Shown piece after piece: positions 1 through 8,028 of a DNA stretch of 64,000 nt. The position numbers and the translations under genes were made by a program. Below the pieces are notes generated by a model, which saw only the letters and a list, made by a program, of their open reading frames with translations, was not told the DNA's origin and searched no databases. How positions within the stretch are numbered: the first letter of the stretch is position 1; each line of letters opens with the position of its first letter. Origin of the DNA: Alphaproteobacteria bacterium (lineage in GTDB: Bacteria > Pseudomonadota > Alphaproteobacteria > TMED109); assembly GCA_022825235.1 (NCBI GenBank), contig JAJDYI010000030.1:1-64000 (forward strand). Direction: 5' to 3'.

Positions 1-65
1 TCGCACCGCCGCCGCCGCCCAAGCGACGCGGCCGGCCACCCAAACCACGGAGGAGCGACGACTGA
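1..65 (+). CDS. C-terminal tail of an IS21-like transposase/helper protein (partial)
   Basis: An open frame enters from the window edge and stops with TGA at 63-65. The 20 visible residues are a run of prolines followed by a basic AT-hook-like stretch (KRRGRPPK) and an acidic end. It lies 26 bp inside a terminus that looks like an IS21 right end, so I infer it is the tail of a protein of that element. The tail alone does not show whether it is IstA- or IstB-like. Confidence 0.3.
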   Translation, partial: APPPPPKRRGRPPKPRRSDD

Positions 66-90
66 ACTGGCTCGTCACCAACCCCCACGA

Positions 91-141
91 CTGGGGAAAA
101 TTACTTCGGCACTTCTGGGGAAATTTACTTCGGTATTGACA
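91..141. mobile_element. IS21-like element terminus
   Basis: Two copies of a motif starting CTGGGGAAA and continuing to ACTTCGG begin at 91 and 115, a spacing of 24 bp. The segment ends in ATTGACA at 141, so read outward-in the element would start TGTCAAT. Iterated transposase-binding repeats and a TGT end are typical of IS21-family termini. The same geometry (24 bp between repeats, 27 bp from the second repeat to the end) recurs at 9821-9871 with a diverged sequence. The body of this copy lies to the left, outside the window. Confidence 0.6.
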
Positions 142-149
142 CACCACCG

Positions 150-998
150 ATGACGACGCCCTTCACCGAGACGGGCGCGATCGACGAGGCGGCGTTTCGC
201 GCGGAGACGCGGTTCCTGTTGGACGCCGGCGTCCACGGCCTGGCAGTGGGGGGTAGCTCGGGCGAAGGCCACGCGCTTTCCACCGACGAGGTCTGCCGCC
301 TCACGGAAATCGCGGTCGAGGAAGCGGACGGAAAGGTCCCGGTGATCGCGGGGATCATCGTCGACTCGACCCAGCAGGCGATCGAGCGAGGCTCGGCGGC
401 CGCTGCTGCGGGCGCGGCGGCGCTGCAGGTGACGCCGGTGCACTACCTGTTCCGGCCCGACGATGCCCACATGAAGGAGCATTTCCGCGAGTTGACCGAA
501 GCGGTCGAGGCGCCGGTGGTCATCTACAACGTCGTGCCCTGGACCTACCTGTCGCCGGAGCTCCTGGTGGAGATCATGACCGACGTGCCCGGCGTGGTTG
601 GCGTCAAGCAGAGCGCGGGCGACCTCAAGCTGCTGGCGGACCTGCTGGCGACCGCGCCGGAAGGTGCGCGCATCATGAGCGCGGTCGATGCGCTCATGTA
701 CCCCTCCTTCGCGCTGGGTGCGCACGGGGCCATCGCGGCCATCCTGACGGCGGCGCCCAAGGCCACGGTGGACCTCTGGGACGCGGTGGGAGCTGGCGAT
801 CATGCCGGTGCACTCGACCTGCACGGGCGGTTGCTGGCGCTGTGGAACGCGATGGTCGGCGACAACTTGCCGGCCGCGGTCAAGGCGGCGCTGGACCATC
901 AGGGGGTTGCCGGCGGGTTGCCGCGGCGGCCGATGGCGGCGGCCTCCGGCGCTCAGCGTCAGGCGATTGGCCAGGCCCTCAGGGGGTTGCCGCATTGA
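150..998 (+). CDS. DapA/NAL-family aldolase or synthase, 5'-truncated by IS insertion
   Basis: This is a class I aldolase-fold protein of the dihydrodipicolinate synthase / N-acetylneuraminate lyase family. These enzymes form a Schiff base with pyruvate or a related 2-oxo acid. The family's Tyr is seen at residue 126 (VIYN) and the Schiff-base Lys at 153 (GVKQSAGD). GGSSGEG at 35-41 is the substrate carboxylate loop. The first residues are MTTPF, preceded in frame by PP; the family normally has about 8-10 more residues (a PPMTTPF-like strand) before this. The IS21-like end stops at 141, so the native start and promoter are lost. Any expression would depend on ATG 150 and transcription from the IS. 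The last 25 residues are unusually rich in Gly, Ala and Arg. Substrate cannot be assigned. Confidence 0.82.
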   Translation: MTTPFTETGAIDEAAFRAETRFLLDAGVHGLAVGGSSGEGHALSTDEVCRLTEIAVEEADGKVPVIAGIIVDSTQQAIERGSAAAAAGAAALQVTPVHYLFRPDDAHMKEHFRELTEAVEAPVVIYNVVPWTYLSPELLVEIMTDVPGVVGVKQSAGDLKLLADLLATAPEGARIMSAVDALMYPSFALGAHGAIAAILTAAPKATVDLWDAVGAGDHAGALDLHGRLLALWNAMVGDNLPAAVKAALDHQGVAGGLPRRPMAAASGAQRQAIGQALRGLPH

Positions 999-1176
999 GC
1001 ACAGTCGAATCTTTGGATCAATATCGTAACAAGACCTGCCTCGAAAACGTTGGGACACCAGCGTCGACATATGAACTTTTCTGTGTAGCGCAGAGCAATC
1101 TGGCCACGAACGGGGAAGCTGGATTCCCCTGGACCGCTGCGGAATGATCGCTGGAATCTGAACGACATTGACTTAT

Positions 1177-1725
1177 ATGTCAATAACTGATCAACTACGC
1201 AGCCTGGTGGATGCCGGTCGGCTTCACACCGTTGATCCACTGGATTCCAGTTTGGAAGTAAGGCGGGTCATGGTGGTATCGGATGAAGTCCGACAGCTAA
1301 TGGACGGACCATGGTCATCTGACGCCATGGAAAGGCGTGCCTACCGTCTTCGGGCTGACCTAGAGTCATTCGTTAGGGGGCAAGTCGTCGCGCTTTCATT
1401 GACTCCGTACGCTCATAAATCAGCGTACATGGGCCTGCTTGCTCCTAGGAGAGATGCGTTTTGGGATATAAGAAGTCGCGATCCGAAACCTGGCCTACGT
1501 GTCATCGGCCACTTCGCCGAAACCAACGTGTTTGTCGCATTGGTCTGGCGGCCCCGTTCGGTCGTTTTTGAGGGACGTTTACCTCTCGGCGATGTAGAAG
1601 GCCCAAACTGGGACGCCGCCAAATCGGAATGTCGAGAGCAATGGAAAGCCCTTTTTCCAAATCACCCGCCGTTAATTGGGGAGACTATCGGTGATTACAT
1701 CTCCGAAAACGGACTTTTGGTCTGA
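1177..1725 (+). CDS. Hypothetical protein, first gene of AT-rich cassette
   Basis: A protein of 182 aa if started at ATG 1177; an in-frame TTG at 1168 is possible. No family was recognised. It has no signal peptide or membrane segment and reads as a soluble mixed alpha/beta protein. There is a charged helical segment (residues about 40-65) and a core of hydrophobic strands around the tryptophan-containing VALVWRPR. Base composition is clearly more AT-rich than the flanking DapA and GST genes, suggesting transfer. Its end overlaps the next gene by 35 nt, and the three genes to 2556 run as one overlapping unit. Its role is unknown. A phage-derived or defence cassette is a guess from context only. 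Confidence 0.6.
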   Translation: MSITDQLRSLVDAGRLHTVDPLDSSLEVRRVMVVSDEVRQLMDGPWSSDAMERRAYRLRADLESFVRGQVVALSLTPYAHKSAYMGLLAPRRDAFWDIRSRDPKPGLRVIGHFAETNVFVALVWRPRSVVFEGRLPLGDVEGPNWDAAKSECREQWKALFPNHPPLIGETIGDYISENGLLV

Positions 1726-2152
1726 AATTGAGGATCCCAGCGCGCGCATCCCTGCAGGGAAGCTGGAGTACCTTCGTGAACGTTTTCGTAACGATATGTA
1801 CGATTTTATTCTCAAGAAGTTTCTGGACCAACAGGATCGATGCGGCCTTACGAAAGCCAGTCTCGCTCGGAGATTGTCTTGTGATGCTGCGAGATTGAAT
1901 AGATTGTTGGGTGCGCCTGGAAACTGGACGTTAGCAACTGTGAGTGATCTCCTCGCTGGGATTTCAGGAGAGGCCTTGGACCCGCAGTCCACTAGAGTTC
2001 GCGGAAGAGTGCCAAGAAATATGACGTCGATTGATCTCCTTACGGTGCAGTCGTCAAATATAAATGGAGTACAAAATATTTATCGGTCTCCATCCGAATA
2101 TTCAGATGTTGCAGGGAACAATTCCGCAATAATTGTACAGGCATCCCGATGA
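1691..2152 (+). CDS. HTH-domain protein, second gene of AT-rich cassette
   Basis: 153 aa from GTG 1691, which has a GGGGAG ribosome-binding site 7 nt upstream; the longer frame from TTG 1676 lacks one. Residues about 45-100 look like a small helix-turn-helix of the XRE type: FLDQQDRCGLTKASLARRL, then a recognition-like helix ending NRLLG, then a third helix before SGEALDP. The C-terminal 50 residues are polar, rich in Ser and Asn, with no clear fold. By family logic it would bind DNA and may regulate its own operon. The start lies inside the preceding gene and the stop overlaps the next start by 4 nt, so translation is probably coupled. Confidence 0.6.
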   Translation: MITSPKTDFWSEIEDPSARIPAGKLEYLRERFRNDMYDFILKKFLDQQDRCGLTKASLARRLSCDAARLNRLLGAPGNWTLATVSDLLAGISGEALDPQSTRVRGRVPRNMTSIDLLTVQSSNINGVQNIYRSPSEYSDVAGNNSAIIVQASR

Positions 2153-2556
2153 ACACAAAGGGTCAGTGTAATGTATCTGTTCTCGCTGCAGTGTTTTGCG
2201 AAGGGGTGAGAGTGGAAAGTAACGGAAAAGAGATTCTTATCGGTGTGTACAGCGGGACAATTAACGTCCCCCGGATTCCTGGGATTATAGCTCTGCATTG
2301 CTGGATAAACTTGAGTATTCAAGATCCGTCCTCGATCTCACTAAATTTCAGAATAACAGATCATAGAAATCAACAGGTTCACATATCCGAAATCCACACT
2401 GAAACGAAGGAAGGGAACAGCCACGGAAGCATTGTTTTGACCCCGATCAATTATGAGGTCAAAGATCCGGAGGGGTTTCTCCTCCTTGAATACAGCGAGC
2501 GCGAAGGAGAATGGAGGCACCTAGTTAAGAAGCACGTGAGGTATCAAAGTAACTGA
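2149..2556 (+). CDS. DUF6941-like protein, third gene of AT-rich cassette
   Basis: 135 aa, starting at an ATG that overlaps the upstream TGA (ATGA). The early pattern 'VFCEGVRVESNGKEILIGVY' followed by a beta-rich body resembles the DUF6941 family (small beta-sandwich proteins of unknown function with an N-terminal 'cd.vr.e.ngk..liGvy' signature). The assignment is from memory. No catalytic residues are evident. The protein looks soluble. As the last gene of the cassette it probably works with the HTH protein and the first gene, but no mechanism can be inferred. Confidence 0.55.
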   Translation: MNTKGQCNVSVLAAVFCEGVRVESNGKEILIGVYSGTINVPRIPGIIALHCWINLSIQDPSSISLNFRITDHRNQQVHISEIHTETKEGNSHGSIVLTPINYEVKDPEGFLLLEYSEREGEWRHLVKKHVRYQSN

Positions 2557-2654
2557 ACTCTTAGCCAGATGCATCGGCACCGTTTTGCGTCGTGGCGCGA
2601 AGCCAGCCGGGGTCGGATTCGCACGGGCACGTCTCCTGCTCAGAGGCTGGTCCG

Positions 2655-3638
2655 TCAACGGAGCCAATTGAGACAGCCGGCCGCCTCCAGCACCTGAGCG
2701 AGTTCGGCGTTCTCGCCGAGGCGGGCATACCTCTCGCGAAGGACGCGGAGCGAGCGGGCATGATAGCGCTGCGGCTTCTGGACCCAGCGGTCTCCGGAGA
2801 GATCCACCTCGAACTCCTCGGCTTCCTCGGCGATGGCCCGGGCATTGGCGTCGGACCAGGGGAGAAAGCGGCCTCCGACCTCTTCCGCCAGTAGCGGCAT
2901 CAGGGTCGGCTCCAGCGCGGGCCACGTCTCGAACGCACCATGCGATTTCGGGTCCTGCATCTCTCGGCACCATGCGAGCGTCCGGGGTGGGATTAGTCCG
3001 GCGCCAGTGGGATCGGTTGAAAGCTGCCAGACCTGAGCGCCAATGCCGAAATCGGCGAAGGCGGGCCGAGCACCGAACAGGTACCTCCGGCTTTCCAGGT
3101 GCGCCTCCAGCAGCTCCAGCATCCGGGCAAGCGATTGCTCGATGATCGGTGCCGTTTCCGGTGACGATCCCACGAACCAGACGCGGGGGACCATGCGTTC
3201 GCGCACGCCCCGGGCCTGCTCGGCCACGGCATCGTCGCTGGCGCCCGGGAGCATCGACCGGGCGATCCGATCGGCGGCCGACAGCTGGTCCGCCTCGTCG
3301 CGCCAGCGATAGTGGAACATGTGCTTGTTGCCCCACTCATCGCCGTACTCCTCGAGGAGGGCCGAGAGGAAGGCGAGCACGGGGTCGTCGGGCTGGATCG
3401 CGGGCTCGGGCACTTCCGCCTCGAACCGCTCGATGACGGGGGTCGAATCCTGGAGGCCCTCGCCCTCGGGCGTGACGACCAGCGGCACGAGCGGCAGCCG
3501 GGCATGGGCCTTGAACTCGGCCTCGTTGTCAGGCGTTCGCGTCAGCCACTCGTGCGCGATGCCCTTGTAGCGGAAATAGGCACGAACCTTCACGGAGTAC
3601 GGGGAGAGTTCCGAGCCAAAGATGCGATAGCGTGCCAC
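2655..3638 (-). CDS. Glutathione S-transferase family protein
   Basis: 327 aa from GTG 3638, chosen because GGAG lies 8 nt upstream and the frame then opens directly with the thioredoxin-fold strand ARYRIFGSELSPYSVKVR. The SPYS motif sits where GSTs carry the catalytic Ser/Cys, and residues 50-80 contain the GSH-binding element VPLVVTPEGEGLQDSTPVIE (cis-Pro and a DST in place of ESxAI). The remaining 240 residues form an extended all-alpha C-terminal domain, longer than in classical GSTs (about 220 aa total). Cytosolic. The substrate is unknown, and a structural rather than catalytic role is possible. It is transcribed towards the AT-rich cassette and not linked to a neighbour. Confidence 0.8.
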   Translation of the reverse strand: MARYRIFGSELSPYSVKVRAYFRYKGIAHEWLTRTPDNEAEFKAHARLPLVPLVVTPEGEGLQDSTPVIERFEAEVPEPAIQPDDPVLAFLSALLEEYGDEWGNKHMFHYRWRDEADQLSAADRIARSMLPGASDDAVAEQARGVRERMVPRVWFVGSSPETAPIIEQSLARMLELLEAHLESRRYLFGARPAFADFGIGAQVWQLSTDPTGAGLIPPRTLAWCREMQDPKSHGAFETWPALEPTLMPLLAEEVGGRFLPWSDANARAIAEEAEEFEVDLSGDRWVQKPQRYHARSLRVLRERYARLGENAELAQVLEAAGCLNWLR

Positions 3639-4000
3639 GAGCGGTCTCCAATCTGCGAAGGGCCGAACTTGCCAGCGACCATCGCTCGATGGCAAGGCAC
3701 ATGGCCGCCGTGGCTGGACGCCACAGCGCAATGGGGTGTCGCTACGTACTGCCGGTATTCCGGCGGAGCCATGAGCTGCGACGCGGTAGCGCAGGTGAAA
3801 CCGCCCCGGACCGATTCCGATGCGATGGTGTCGGTCGTGGATTCCGCGAGCCGCCCCCGGTCCCTGTGCGCCCTCCGGGCATGGAGGGATCCCGGCACCT
3901 GCACACCACGCGGCGCTCCGACAGGGGTTGTGACAGACTGTGCGAACCTGCCGGCAATGCGCTTGGCGGGCATACACAGGATGGCGACAGGGAGACCGCG
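3639..4000. other. Divergent intergenic region, no gene seen
   Basis: 362 bp between the GST-like gene (minus) and the histone deacetylase-like gene (plus). It should hold both promoters. The open frames here lack ribosome-binding sites and family resemblance. I could not define a convincing promoter by eye. Confidence 0.5.
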
Positions 4001-4927
4001 ATGACCACCTTGCTTTTCCACCATGAAAGCTCGGCCAGGCATGACACCGGTCCCGGCCATCCCGAGCGCCCGGCACGGTATCACGCGGTGATGGAGGCAT
4101 TGTCCGTCGACGCGTTTGCAGATCTCGTTCGACGCGAGGCCCCTGAGGCCGAACGTGAGCAGGTCGCGCATGCCCATAGCGCGCGTTATGTCGAAGCGCT
4201 GCTGGATGCCGTGCCCGAGACGGGACTGATCCGGGTGGATGCCGACACCGTGCTGTCGCCGGATTCGGGCGAGGCGGCGCTCCGCGCCGCGGGCGCGATG
4301 GTGGCCGCGGTGACGGCGGTGATGGGGGGCGAGGCCACCAATGCCTTTTGCGCGGTCCGGCCGCCGGGGCACCACGCCGAGCCCGAGCGCAGCATGGGGT
4401 TCTGCATATTCAACAACGTCGCGGTGGGCGCGCTGCATGCGCGTCGAGTGCTCGGTGCAGAGCATGTGGCCGTGGTCGACTTCGACGTCCACCATGGCAA
4501 CGGGACCCAGGCAAGGTTCGAAGCCGACCCGTCGCTGTTCTTCGCCTCGACCCATGAGTTTCCCCTCTATCCCGGAACGGGCCGCGCTGACGAGCGGGGC
4601 GTTGGGAACATCGTCAATGTCCCGCTCGAACCGGGGTCGGGTTCGACCGAGTTTCGCGCGGGGATGGAAGGGGCCGTGTTGCCGCAGCTCCGGGCGTTCG
4701 AGCCCGACCTGATCCTGGTGTCCGCGGGCTTTGACGCCCATGTGCGAGACCCGCTGGCAACGCTGCGGCTGGTGGACGAGGACTTCGCGTGGGTGACGGA
4801 ACGGCTCTGCGAGGTTGCCGATGAGGTGTGCGGCGGTCGGCTGGCCGCAACGCTTGAGGGCGGCTACGACCTCGGGGCTCTCGCGACGAGTGTCACGGAG
4901 CACGTTCGCGTGTTGATGTCGGCCTGA
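4001..4927 (+). CDS. Histone deacetylase-like amidohydrolase
   Basis: 308 aa, ATG 4001 with GGGAG 7 nt upstream. It belongs to the class II HDAC / acetylpolyamine amidohydrolase superfamily, zinc enzymes that hydrolyse acetyl-amide bonds on polyamines or protein lysines. The two active-site histidines are at 124-125 (PPGHHAE). The zinc ligands are in VVDFDVHHGNGTQ (Asp160/162, His164) and in SAGFDAH further on. GGYDLG near the end supplies the usual Gly-Tyr. Length and motif order are those of a single-domain bacterial enzyme. The gene stands alone. Bacterial members mostly act on acetylpolyamines or unknown acetyl compounds, so a histone-type substrate should not be assumed. Confidence 0.92.
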   Translation: MTTLLFHHESSARHDTGPGHPERPARYHAVMEALSVDAFADLVRREAPEAEREQVAHAHSARYVEALLDAVPETGLIRVDADTVLSPDSGEAALRAAGAMVAAVTAVMGGEATNAFCAVRPPGHHAEPERSMGFCIFNNVAVGALHARRVLGAEHVAVVDFDVHHGNGTQARFEADPSLFFASTHEFPLYPGTGRADERGVGNIVNVPLEPGSGSTEFRAGMEGAVLPQLRAFEPDLILVSAGFDAHVRDPLATLRLVDEDFAWVTERLCEVADEVCGGRLAATLEGGYDLGALATSVTEHVRVLMSA

Positions 4928-5251
4928 CGCCGCGGCGGTGCGGGCCCAGTTTCATGGTTTCGCTGCGCCGGTCCGGGGGATGAGTGACGTGTGCGTGTGG
5001 GTTGCCTAGGGAGCTAGCGCTGGCAGGCGTGACGGCCTCATCCGGGATCATCGTGCCTCCGGTGCGCGCTGCACACGGGGACGAAAGATCGTTCGGTCGT
5101 GGTAGGGGACGGGCAGGAAGGTCACTTGACTCGGCTTGACCGCCGGCGGCTGGCGGTCGTGCAAGGTGAATACTGCTGGCTGGGTCACAGGAGGCCGTGG
5201 TCTTGGCAAGACCTATGATCGATCTGAATTGCAGGCAGGGCGGGGCGAGGC
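4928..5251. other. Intergenic region, nothing seen
   Basis: 324 bp between two plus-strand genes. No supported gene, repeat or terminator hairpin was recognised. It presumably carries the nucleoside hydrolase promoter. Confidence 0.4.
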
Positions 5252-6196
5252 ATGGGTGCGCGGCCACTGATCATTGACTGTGATCCCGGCCAGGACGACG
5301 CCATCGCCTTGTTGATGGCGATCGCGTCTCCTGAGGAATTCGACCTGCTCGGCGTCACGGCGGTTGCCGGCAACGTGCCCCTGGCGAAGACCGAGGCCAA
5401 CGCGCGCCGGATCAGGGACCTGGCCGGTCGACCGGAACTGCCGGTGTATGCCGGCTGCCCGCGGCCCATGGTGCGCGCTCCCGTGACCGCCGAAGCCGTG
5501 CACGGCCCGAGCGGGATCGACGGCGCCGATCTGCCTGAGCCGAGCCGCCCGGTTGAAGGGGCTCATGCCGTGGACTTCCTGGTGCAGAGGCTCGCCAAGA
5601 CGTCCCGTCCGGTGACGCTTGCGACCCTCGGGCCACTCACGAATGTCGCGCTCGCGATCATCAAGAACCCGACGATCCTCGACAACGTGGCCGAGATCGT
5701 GGCGATGGGTGGCGCGGTCGGGCTTGGCAACGTCACGCCGGCGGCCGAGTTCAACATCTATGCGGATCCGCATGCGGCCCATGTGGTGTTCGAGGCAGGC
5801 GTGCCGCTCACGATGATTGGGCTCGATATCACCAGGCAAGCAATCGCGACATCGGCCCGTATCGAGGCGATCCGGTCGCTGGGGACTCCGCCTGCGGCGG
5901 CCGTTTGCGGCATGCTCGAGTACTACGGTGCGCGAACCACGGCTACGTATCGCCACGGTCCTCCGCTCCACGACCCGTGCGTGATCGCGTATCTCCTCAA
6001 GCCTGAGCTGTTCAATGGGCAGGACATGTGGGTCGCGATTGAGCTCGCGGGGGAGCACTCTCAGGGACGGACGGTCTGCGATCTGTATGGACGGAGCGGT
6101 GCGCCGAACGCCCGTGTTCTGGAACGCGTTGATGCCGATGGCTTCTTCGCGCTCTTGAACGAACGCCTGGCGCGACTATCCGTTTCGACACCGTAA
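5252..6196 (+). CDS. Inosine/uridine-preferring nucleoside hydrolase
   Basis: 314 aa. It belongs to the calcium-dependent N-ribohydrolase family, which splits ribonucleosides into base and ribose for salvage. The family signature DCDPGQDD is at residues 9-16; its Asp residues bind calcium and activate water. TLGPLTNVA and VAMGGA follow in the usual order. AEFNIYADPHAA carries the ribose- and calcium-binding Asn/Asp, and HGPPLHDP near residue 240 holds the leaving-group His and the last calcium Asp. Length matches RihA/RihB-type enzymes. Cytosolic, single gene, with a purine-rich GGCGAGG just before the start. Which nucleoside it prefers cannot be read from the sequence. Confidence 0.93.
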   Translation: MGARPLIIDCDPGQDDAIALLMAIASPEEFDLLGVTAVAGNVPLAKTEANARRIRDLAGRPELPVYAGCPRPMVRAPVTAEAVHGPSGIDGADLPEPSRPVEGAHAVDFLVQRLAKTSRPVTLATLGPLTNVALAIIKNPTILDNVAEIVAMGGAVGLGNVTPAAEFNIYADPHAAHVVFEAGVPLTMIGLDITRQAIATSARIEAIRSLGTPPAAAVCGMLEYYGARTTATYRHGPPLHDPCVIAYLLKPELFNGQDMWVAIELAGEHSQGRTVCDLYGRSGAPNARVLERVDADGFFALLNERLARLSVSTP

Positions 6197-6555
6197 CCCT
6201 GTCGGCTCCCGGTTGTTCGATCGGGGACGGCTGAGACGCAGGGATTTGGGCGGGGCCCGCCACGAGTAGCCTCGAGCGCAAGGCAAATTGCCCCCGCCGC
6301 TTTCGCCCGAATAATTCGTTCGGCTCACCATTCGGCCCGCAATGGTCTGATCAACCCAGGTTATGGGCCGGTTGGCGACAGGTAGCGAGCATCGCCGACC
6401 CGCGTCGGGCGGTCACCGCTCGCGCTGATTGCATTCGGGCGGTGCGAACCGTAGGCAAGGTAGAAAGATGTTTGGCGGACAGGGGCTTCCGAACGAGTCC
6501 AACGCGGGCACGCGTGGAACTAACATCGAGCGTCTCTAGGGCAGGGGGATTCACG
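6197..6555. other. Intergenic region, nothing seen
   Basis: 359 bp before the SDR gene. The SDR frame stays open upstream to 6442, but those residues do not resemble the family and the Rossmann fold starts after GTG 6556, so I treat this as untranslated. Confidence 0.45.
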
Positions 6556-7398
6556 GTGAACTACAGTCTTCAGGCAGATCTCGGATTGGAAGGAAAGGTT
6601 GCCATCGTCGCGGGCGGCGGAGCGGCTGGCGACGGCATCGGAAACGGTCGCGCGGCTGCCATCCTCCTTGCGCGTGCGGGCGCCAAGGTGTTCGTGGTGG
6701 ACCGGTCGCTTGAACTCGCCGAGGGCACCGTCCGAATGATCGAGTCAGAAGGCGGCGTGGCGGTTGCCCACGAGGCCGATCTTACCGACGAGGATCAGTG
6801 CGCCGCCATGGTCCAGGCCGCAGTCGGTCAGTTCGGACGGCTTGATGTTCTCGACAACAACATCGGTATCGCGAGCCTCAGCGCGGTAACCGAGGAGACC
6901 CAGAGCCAGTGGGAACGGGTCATGCGGGTCAACGTCGAAGCAATGTTCCTCAACGCCAAGCACGCCATCCCGGCGATGATCGAGAGTGGCGACGGCGGCG
7001 CGATCGTGAACATCTCCTCGATCGCCGCATTGAGACCGCGTGGCATGTCCGCTTACTCCACGTCGAAGGCCGCGGTCATCGGCCTTACCCGCGCGATGGC
7101 CATCGACCACGCCAGCGACGGCATTCGCGTCAACTGCATCGCTCCGGGCGTGGTGTACACGCCGATGGTGTACGCGGACGGCATGTCGGACGAGGCGCGC
7201 GAACAACGAAGGAAGTATTCGCTCCTCGGCATCGAGGGGACCGGCTGGGACATCGGCCGCGCGGTGGTCTTTCTCGCGTCGGGTTGGGCGCGTTACATCA
7301 CCGGCCAGACCCTCGTGGTCGACGGAGGCGGCACCCTGGGGGGCCCGCCGCGCTACAGCGGCACCGAGGCGGGGCAAGTGAGCGGCTACCAGCCGTAG
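6556..7398 (+). CDS. Short-chain dehydrogenase/reductase
   Basis: 280 aa from GTG 6556, with a GGGGG ribosome-binding site 7 nt upstream; the Rossmann strand GKVAIVAGGG then follows at the expected distance. Classical SDR features are in order: a glycine-rich cofactor loop (GGGAAGDGIGNG, with a longer loop than usual), DNNIGI in place of NNAG, NISS with the catalytic Ser, YSTSK with the catalytic Tyr/Lys, and the C-terminal GQTLVVDGG. NAD(P)-dependent alcohol/ketone oxidoreductase, cytosolic. The loop insertion GGGAAGDG is typical of a subset annotated as 3-oxoacyl-ACP reductase-like. The substrate is unknown and there are no pathway neighbours. Confidence 0.9.
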   Translation: MNYSLQADLGLEGKVAIVAGGGAAGDGIGNGRAAAILLARAGAKVFVVDRSLELAEGTVRMIESEGGVAVAHEADLTDEDQCAAMVQAAVGQFGRLDVLDNNIGIASLSAVTEETQSQWERVMRVNVEAMFLNAKHAIPAMIESGDGGAIVNISSIAALRPRGMSAYSTSKAAVIGLTRAMAIDHASDGIRVNCIAPGVVYTPMVYADGMSDEAREQRRKYSLLGIEGTGWDIGRAVVFLASGWARYITGQTLVVDGGGTLGGPPRYSGTEAGQVSGYQP

Positions 7399-7878
7399 CG
7401 GCCACCGGCGATTGCCCGGAGCGGGTAGGTCGCTGGCCGGGTCCGGTGAAGCCTCGATCCCGCGGATAGCTGATGACGTGAGCAGGGTGCGGGGGCCCGG
7501 CGCCGCCGCGCCTCCCATCGTCGCGACGGGAGCGAGGGAGCCTTCGCGTGTGGCCTGCCCCCTGGGTGGGGCCGTCGTTGGGCTGAGAAACCGAGCGACT
7601 GGACCGCCTCCTACCGGGGCCACGTGCAGCCAGATCGTTGCTGCTGTTCGGATTGAGATCCGGCGGCCAGCACAGGCACAAGAGCGGCCGAGTGCCCGGA
7701 CATTGCAAGAGATTATCGGCACCAAAGGAAAACGGTATTCGCACTACTGCCTTGCCGCGACCATTTTGTACGTATCGGGTTCGGAGCTTAGCCGCGCTGA
7801 ACTGTAAGTCGCGAGGAACGAGGCGTGGTGCCGGGGAGCAAAGAGACCGGCAATCAGGAGCTGGCAGCCGTCAAGAGG
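7399..7878. other. Long intergenic stretch before the FtsK-like gene, no gene supported
   Basis: 480 bp. Several frames are open across it, including one continuous with the ATPase frame, but their translations are Arg/Gly/Ser-rich shadows without family resemblance. Probable junction between chromosomal backbone and an accessory segment. Confidence 0.4.
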
Positions 7879-8028
7879 ATGAGCGACAGGATTCTCGGAA
7901 AGCGACGGGGTCGCCACATTCTTACCGCAGCCGGGATTGCACTGGCCATCGCGGCTGTGACCGTGCTGGCGTCGACCACCGATCCGGAGCCGGCGCAGGC
8001 CTGCCTGTTGCCCGGCATCCCTTGCTAG
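7879..8028 (+). CDS. Small single-span membrane protein upstream of FtsK-like ATPase
   Basis: 49 aa from ATG 7879 (GTG 7825 would give 67 aa). A basic N-terminus (ILGKRRGRH) is followed by one hydrophobic helix of about 18 residues (ILTAAGIALAIAAVTVLA) and a short tail ending in two cysteines (CLLPGIPC). This suggests one membrane span or an uncleaved signal anchor with an exported Cys pair. Its TAG overlaps the GTG of the ATPase by one base (TAGTG), the sort of coupling seen for functional partners. No family recognised. The start is uncertain because AGAGG lies too close to ATG 7879. Confidence 0.4.
   Translation: MSDRILGKRRGRHILTAAGIALAIAAVTVLASTTDPEPAQACLLPGIPC

Noticed and set aside
3639-4100. 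N-terminal extension of the GST-like protein (frame open to 4100)
   Set aside because: The thioredoxin fold starts right after GTG 3638, which has a ribosome-binding site. The extension would overlap the deacetylase-like gene and looks non-coding.
7638-8027. N-terminal extension of the FtsK-like ATPase
   Set aside because: The frame is open, but the residues are Arg/Ser/Gly-rich with no FtsK resemblance, and a TAGTG-coupled GTG at 8028 is a better start.
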